A stretch of DNA of 64,000 nt, taken from assembly GCF_000974985.2 (NCBI RefSeq), contig NZ_LAVA02000083.1, forward strand, positions 62,001 to 126,000. The letters run 5' to 3'. Each line of letters starts with the position of its first letter. Positions within the stretch are counted from its first letter, which is position 1. The notes beneath the pieces were generated by a model that did not search any database, had not been told where the DNA came from, and saw nothing but the letters and a program-made list of their open reading frames with translations. Shown here piece after piece: positions 61,019 to 64,000 of the stretch. The position numbers were made by a program, and so were the translations under genes. The stretch comes from Streptomyces mangrovisoli (GTDB taxonomy: Bacteria > Actinomycetota > Actinomycetes > Streptomycetales > Streptomycetaceae).

Positions 61019-61597
61019 TCAGCGTCGGCGCAGGGCGGCCAGGGCGGCGTCGAGGTCCGCCGGGCGGGGGCGGTTGTGGGGGAGTCTGCTCAGCAGGGCG
61101 GCCATGCCGCAGGTGTCGGTGACGGCGGAGAAGACCAGGCCGGCCGCGACACCGGCCGACAGGAGCAGGCAGGCCGGATGCACGAGCACGCCCAGGAGCA
61201 GACCGAGCAGGACGAGCGTCGCCGCGGTGAAGCGCACCTGTCGTTCCATGCTCCAGCCGGCCCGCGTGTCGCACGCCGCGGGCCGGTGCAGTGCGTGTCC
61301 CCCGGCGGACCAGGCGTGGGTGCCGCCCACGAGGGTGGCCGTGGCGATGCCGTGCTCCGCCAGGAGCGTGCACGCGCTCTGCGAACGGGCGCCGGAGGCG
61401 CAGACGACGAGAAGGTCACCGCGTCCGGCCGCGTGCCGCAGCTCGGGCAGCGCGCGTCGCACCTGGTCCAGGGGGATGTTGAGGGCTCCGGGCACATGGC
61501 CGGAGGCGTACTCGCCGGGTGTGCGTACGTCGACGACGGTCAGCTCGTGGAGCCGGGCGCGGGCCTCGGCGATGCCGTAGGTGGCGGGGGTGGTCAT
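61019..61597 (-). CDS. Rhodanese-like protein with membrane-anchored DUF2892 tail
   Basis: Protein of 192 residues, YgaP-like. Residues 10-105 are a rhodanese (sulfurtransferase) domain with the active Cys66 in the CASGARS loop, able to carry a persulfide. Residues 115-170 form two membrane helices (FTAATLVLLGLLLGVLVH, CLLLSAGVAAGLVFSAV) ending in the conserved DTCGMA. It moves sulfane sulfur at the membrane. ATG 61597 follows AAAGGA. It is divergent from the CstR-like sensor, and the shared promoter holds a C/G-tract palindrome. Confidence 0.92.
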   Translation of the reverse strand: MTTPATYGIAEARARLHELTVVDVRTPGEYASGHVPGALNIPLDQVRRALPELRHAAGRGDLLVVCASGARSQSACTLLAEHGIATATLVGGTHAWSAGGHALHRPAACDTRAGWSMERQVRFTAATLVLLGLLLGVLVHPACLLLSAGVAAGLVFSAVTDTCGMAALLSRLPHNRPRPADLDAALAALRRR

Positions 61598-61657
61598 GGC
61601 AGACGGGTTCCTTTGCGATCCTTGGAGGTCGCCGCCGTCCCGAACCGGGACGTACAG

Positions 61658-61671
61658 TACCCCCAGGGGTA
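61658..61671. promoter_or_regulatory. CsoR/CstR-type operator
   Basis: TACCCC-CA-GGGGTA is a palindrome of the C-tract/G-tract type bound by CsoR/CstR repressors. It lies 20 bases before the sensor gene's start and 60 bases upstream of the rhodanese start, so it can control both divergent transcripts. Confidence 0.75.
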
Positions 61672-61691
61672 TTTGTTTTCGAGGAGTGGTC

Positions 61692-61979
61692 GTGGAACTG
61701 GAGCTTGAGGGCGCGTCCCTGAAGGCCGTGCTGAACCGGCTGCGGCGTGCGCAGGGCCAGATCTCCGGAGTGATCCGGATGATCGAGGAGGGGCGGGACT
61801 GCGAGGAGGTCGTCACCCAGCTCGCCGCCGCCTCGCGGGCGCTCGACCGGGCCGGGTTCGCGATCATCGCCACGGGACTTCAGCAGTGCCTGACCGACAT
61901 GGAGTCGGGGCGCGGGACCGGCGAGGACCCCGAGGCCATGCGGGCCCGGCTGGAGAAGCTCTTCCTGTCGCTGGCCTGA
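61692..61979 (+). CDS. CsoR-family repressor, CstR (persulfide sensor)-like
   Basis: All-helical DUF156 repressor of 95 residues. Two conserved Cys are present, Cys37 (GRDCEEVVTQ) and Cys66 (LQQCLTD). The position equivalent to the copper-ligating His of CsoR (four residues before the second Cys) is Gly62, so copper sensing is unlikely. The Cys pair without His is the CstR pattern, which senses persulfides by forming di/trisulfide bridges. GTG 61692 follows GAGGAG. Position beside rhodanese, TauE and MBL-rhodanese genes supports this. It likely represses both divergent promoters. Confidence 0.9.
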   Translation: MELELEGASLKAVLNRLRRAQGQISGVIRMIEEGRDCEEVVTQLAAASRALDRAGFAIIATGLQQCLTDMESGRGTGEDPEAMRARLEKLFLSLA

Positions 61980-62002
61980 ACGCGCGGCCCCGGCGCAGTA
62001 CG

Positions 62003-62102
62003 GGGGCACAGGACCTTGCGGCCCCGGTGGGGCGAGGGGGCACAGGGTCCTGCGGCCCCGGCGGGGCGAGGGGCACAGGACCCTGCGGCCCCGGCGGGGC
62101 AC
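62003..62102. repeat. Three 33-34-bp direct repeats with hairpins
   Basis: Units start with GGGGCACAGG at 62003, 62037 and 62070. Each contains GCGGCCCCGG-GGGGC, which forms a stem. They fill the gap between convergent sensor and TauE genes and can act as a bidirectional terminator array. Confidence 0.7.
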
Positions 62103-62108
62103 GCGGGG

Positions 62109-62855
62109 TCACACCACCCCGTCCACGAACATCCACCCGGCCACCGCGAGCAGCACCACGGCGAAGACCCGCTGGAGCGTCGCGCCGGGCAGCTTGGCCG
62201 ACAGCCGCCTGCCGTCCCACGCGCCCAGGATCGCGGCACCGGCGAACGGGCCGATGACGGCCCAGTCGAGGCCGTGCGCGGTGCCGGCCCGCATGGCCAG
62301 GGCGGCGAACGAGTTGACGGTGATGACCAGCAGGCTGGTGCCGACGGCCGCCCGCATCCGCAGACCGACCACGTCGACCAGTGCCGGCACCGCGAGGAAG
62401 CCGCCCCCGACGCCGAGGACGCCGGTGACCGCCCCCAGTCCCGCACCGGCGGCCGCCGCCCGGCCCGCCCGCACCGGCGCCCCGCTCTCCCGCGGGGTCC
62501 GGGGTCGCAGCATCCGCACCGCGGCCACGGCCGCGAGCACGGCGAAGGCCAGGGTCAGGACCGCCGCGGGCAGCCGGCCCGCGAGCGCGCCGCCGAGCAT
62601 CGCGGGGCCGGTCCCGGCCGCCGCGAACAGCAGTCCGGTGCGCCAGCGCACATGCCCGTCGCGGGCCTGTGCGGACAGGGCGGTCGCCGAGGTGACGCCG
62701 ACGATGATCAGACCGGCCGTGGTGGCCGCGACCGGGGTGAATCCGAGCAGATAGATCAGGGCGGGCACGGTGAGCACGCTGCCGCCGCCCCCGAGGGCAC
62801 CGAGCGCCAGCCCGATCACGGCGCCGGCGCACAGGGCGAGTATCACCGCGCTCAC
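62109..62855 (-). CDS. TauE/SafE-family sulfite/organosulfonate exporter
   Basis: Membrane protein of 248 residues with about eight helices in two homologous halves. Both halves carry the family glycine loops GALGGGGSVLTVPALIYLLGF and GVLGVGGGFLAVPALVDVVGL. TauE/SafE proteins export sulfite or related anions. In cst-type operons this protein removes sulfite or thiosulfate made by persulfide oxidation. GTG 62855 overlaps the stop of the small upstream ORF (GTGA), so translation is coupled to it. Confidence 0.92.
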   Translation of the reverse strand: MSAVILALCAGAVIGLALGALGGGGSVLTVPALIYLLGFTPVAATTAGLIIVGVTSATALSAQARDGHVRWRTGLLFAAAGTGPAMLGGALAGRLPAAVLTLAFAVLAAVAAVRMLRPRTPRESGAPVRAGRAAAAGAGLGAVTGVLGVGGGFLAVPALVDVVGLRMRAAVGTSLLVITVNSFAALAMRAGTAHGLDWAVIGPFAGAAILGAWDGRRLSAKLPGATLQRVFAVVLLAVAGWMFVDGVV

Positions 62856-63070
62856 GCCATGGCCTGGCGGACGGCCGAGCGGGCGGGACCGGCGGATACG
62901 CCCGCCTCCCGGCCCCGTGTGATGCGGGCGGTGGCGCCCCGGACCGTCGTACGGCCGGGGCCGGGGCAGGTGGTGTACGGGACCGGAGCGGGGCCGGTGC
63001 CCGCCGCCGGGTCCGACACGGCCGCAGTCCGGCCGCCCGGGGTGCTTCGGGCGCGGCCGAAGGCTCTCAT
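62852..63070 (-). CDS. Small ORF coupled to TauE gene
   Basis: Possible 72-residue protein, Gly/Arg/Thr/Ala-rich (starts MRAFGRARSTPGGRTAA, single Cys in YTTCPGPGRT). GAGAGAAC precedes ATG 63070. Its stop overlaps the TauE start as GTGA, and it lies 53 bases after the MBL-rhodanese stop. No domain is recognised and composition is low-complexity, so it may be a true small protein or only a coupling leader. Confidence 0.35.
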   Translation of the reverse strand: MRAFGRARSTPGGRTAAVSDPAAGTGPAPVPYTTCPGPGRTTVRGATARITRGREAGVSAGPARSAVRQAMA

Positions 63071-63123
63071 CGTGGTTCTCTCTTTCGTACGGGGCGGTGC
63101 GCGTGCGGTCGGTCGGGTCGCCG

Positions 63124-64000
63124 TCAGGCCGTGACGACGGTGAGCCCGGCCCGCTCGGCCGAGTCGAAGGAGTCGTCCACGGCGACCACGTCGCGCCCCG
63201 CGGCATCGAGCAGGGAGGCGGCCGTCGCGGCGCGCATACCGCCCGCGCAGTGCACCCACACCTGTCCCTCGGGAACCTCGTGCAGGCGACGGTGGAGCGT
63301 GTGCACGGGGATGTGGACGGACCCCTCGACGAAACCGGCCGCCCGTTCGGAGTCCCGCCGCACGTCCAGTACGACGACACCCTCGGCGGCGTGCTCCGCC
63401 AGGTCGGCGAAGGCGGCCCGGGGGAAGGAGGCGAGCGCCTCGCCCCCGCGCACCCAGCGCGCCGGGTCACCGGTGGCCGCCGCGGCCGGGCGGTCGATGC
63501 CGACGCGGACCAGGTCCCGCTGGGCGGCGGCGAGCTGCTGCGGGGACTCGGCGAGCAGGGTCACCGGCCTGCCCCACGGGATCAGCCAGGCCAGATAGGC
63601 GGCGAGCTGTCCGTCCGCCTCGAAGTTGAGCGAACCGGAGACGTGGCCCGCCGCGAAGGCGACCCGGTTGCGCAGGTCCACCACCCACTCCCCGGCGGCG
63701 AGCCGGTCCGCGATCTCGTCGGCGTCGGCGACGGCGGGCGGGGTGAGGTCCACGGGTGCGGGGCCGGCCGCGTTGGCCGGGCCCATGCGGGCGTAGTACG
63801 CGGGGATGTCGTCCAGCCCGGCCAGCAGACCGGCGACGAACGTGTCCACGTCCTGGGTGAGGGCGTGGTTGGACGCCTTCTCCCGGCCGATCGTGGTGGA
63901 CTCGCCCGCCGCCCGGCCGGCCGAGCAGAAGCTGCCGAAGCCGTGCGTGGGGAGCACCGCCGTGTCGTCCGCCAGCTTCTCGGCCAGCCGCCGCACGGAG
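63124..64000 (-). CDS. MBL-fold/rhodanese fusion (CstB-like), 5' end outside window
   Basis: C-terminal 290 or so residues of a metallo-beta-lactamase-fold protein fused to two rhodanese domains, as in CstB-type persulfide dioxygenases. PTHGFGSFCSAGRAA is the late MBL metal motif (His). The first rhodanese domain (about 63440-63740) lacks the Cys loop (LLAESPQQL). The second has the active Cys in VWVHCAGGMRAATA (63240-63265). It would oxidise persulfides to sulfite or thiosulfate. It heads the leftward operon towards TauE. Its N-terminus with HxHxDH lies beyond the window. Confidence 0.92.
   Translation of the reverse strand, partial: SVRRLAEKLADDTAVLPTHGFGSFCSAGRAAGESTTIGREKASNHALTQDVDTFVAGLLAGLDDIPAYYARMGPANAAGPAPVDLTPPAVADADEIADRLAAGEWVVDLRNRVAFAAGHVSGSLNFEADGQLAAYLAWLIPWGRPVTLLAESPQQLAAAQRDLVRVGIDRPAAAATGDPARWVRGGEALASFPRAAFADLAEHAAEGVVVLDVRRDSERAAGFVEGSVHIPVHTLHRRLHEVPEGQVWVHCAGGMRAATAASLLDAAGRDVVAVDDSFDSAERAGLTVVTA

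Overview
The window is a piece of a Streptomyces-type actinomycete chromosome. The evidence is very high GC with strong third-position GC bias, frequent GTG starts, a WhiB-like regulator closest to WblA, an ECF42 sigma factor with its DGPF partner, many GlxA/IclR/LacI/MarR-controlled catabolic and efflux cassettes, and TTA leucine codons confined to one gene. I see no rRNA, tRNA, insertion sequence, phage, CRISPR array or large biosynthetic cluster. The window opens inside a sensor kinase gene and closes inside a metallo-beta-lactamase/rhodanese gene.

Layout. 1-3020: leftward operon dedA - PAP2 phosphatase - OmpR regulator - histidine kinase. 3.2-7.2 kb: an unknown protein, then a GlxA/AraC regulator divergent from an MFS-SDR pair, followed by a 40-bp tandem repeat array. 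7.4-11.9 kb: ornithine cyclodeaminase-like gene and IclR regulator divergent from an amidohydrolase and a dipeptidase-like protein, with operator-like repeats between them. 12-18.2 kb: LtrA-like membrane protein, MarR-MFS-isochorismatase-fold operon, FMN reductase, epimerase, unknown protein. 18.3-18.8 kb: guanidine-III riboswitch and guanidinium exporter. 19.4-24.2 kb: methyltransferase, ECF42 sigma operon, coiled-coil protein, RidA, DUF3618 helix-repeat protein. 24.3-33.1 kb: a LacI-controlled sugar locus (MFS, LacI, ABC importer, cytoplasmic GH78 rhamnosidase) with three related operator-like sites. 33.2-41.1 kb: small membrane protein, aldo/keto reductase, epimerase, SDR, NDH-2 and cytochrome bd cydAB. 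41-45.5 kb: GH15 - cyclase - GMC oxidoreductase operon. 45.6-53.8 kb: DUF389 protein and CPA antiporter, SGNH hydrolase, DUF485/acetate symporter pair carrying three TTA codons, M20 amidohydrolase. 54-60.8 kb: lipoprotein, eroded ORF, WblA-like protein, Tat-secreted GH35 beta-galactosidase, and a Lys/Ala-repeat winged-helix protein. 61-64 kb: a persulfide/sulfite detoxification locus (rhodanese, CstR-like sensor with a G-tract operator, TauE, CstB-like MBL-rhodanese).

The genes mostly form independent accessory cassettes of a regulator with transporters and enzymes, as expected for a Streptomyces chromosome arm. The best-supported regulatory readings are the guanidine-III riboswitch next to the Shine-Dalgarno of the SMR exporter, the CstR-type sensor with a palindromic C/G-tract in its own divergent promoter, a TGTCGA/CGTC promoter ahead of the ECF42 operon, two abutting ACAG-N6-CTGT sites before the MarR gene, and TTA (bldA) control of the acetate-symporter operon.
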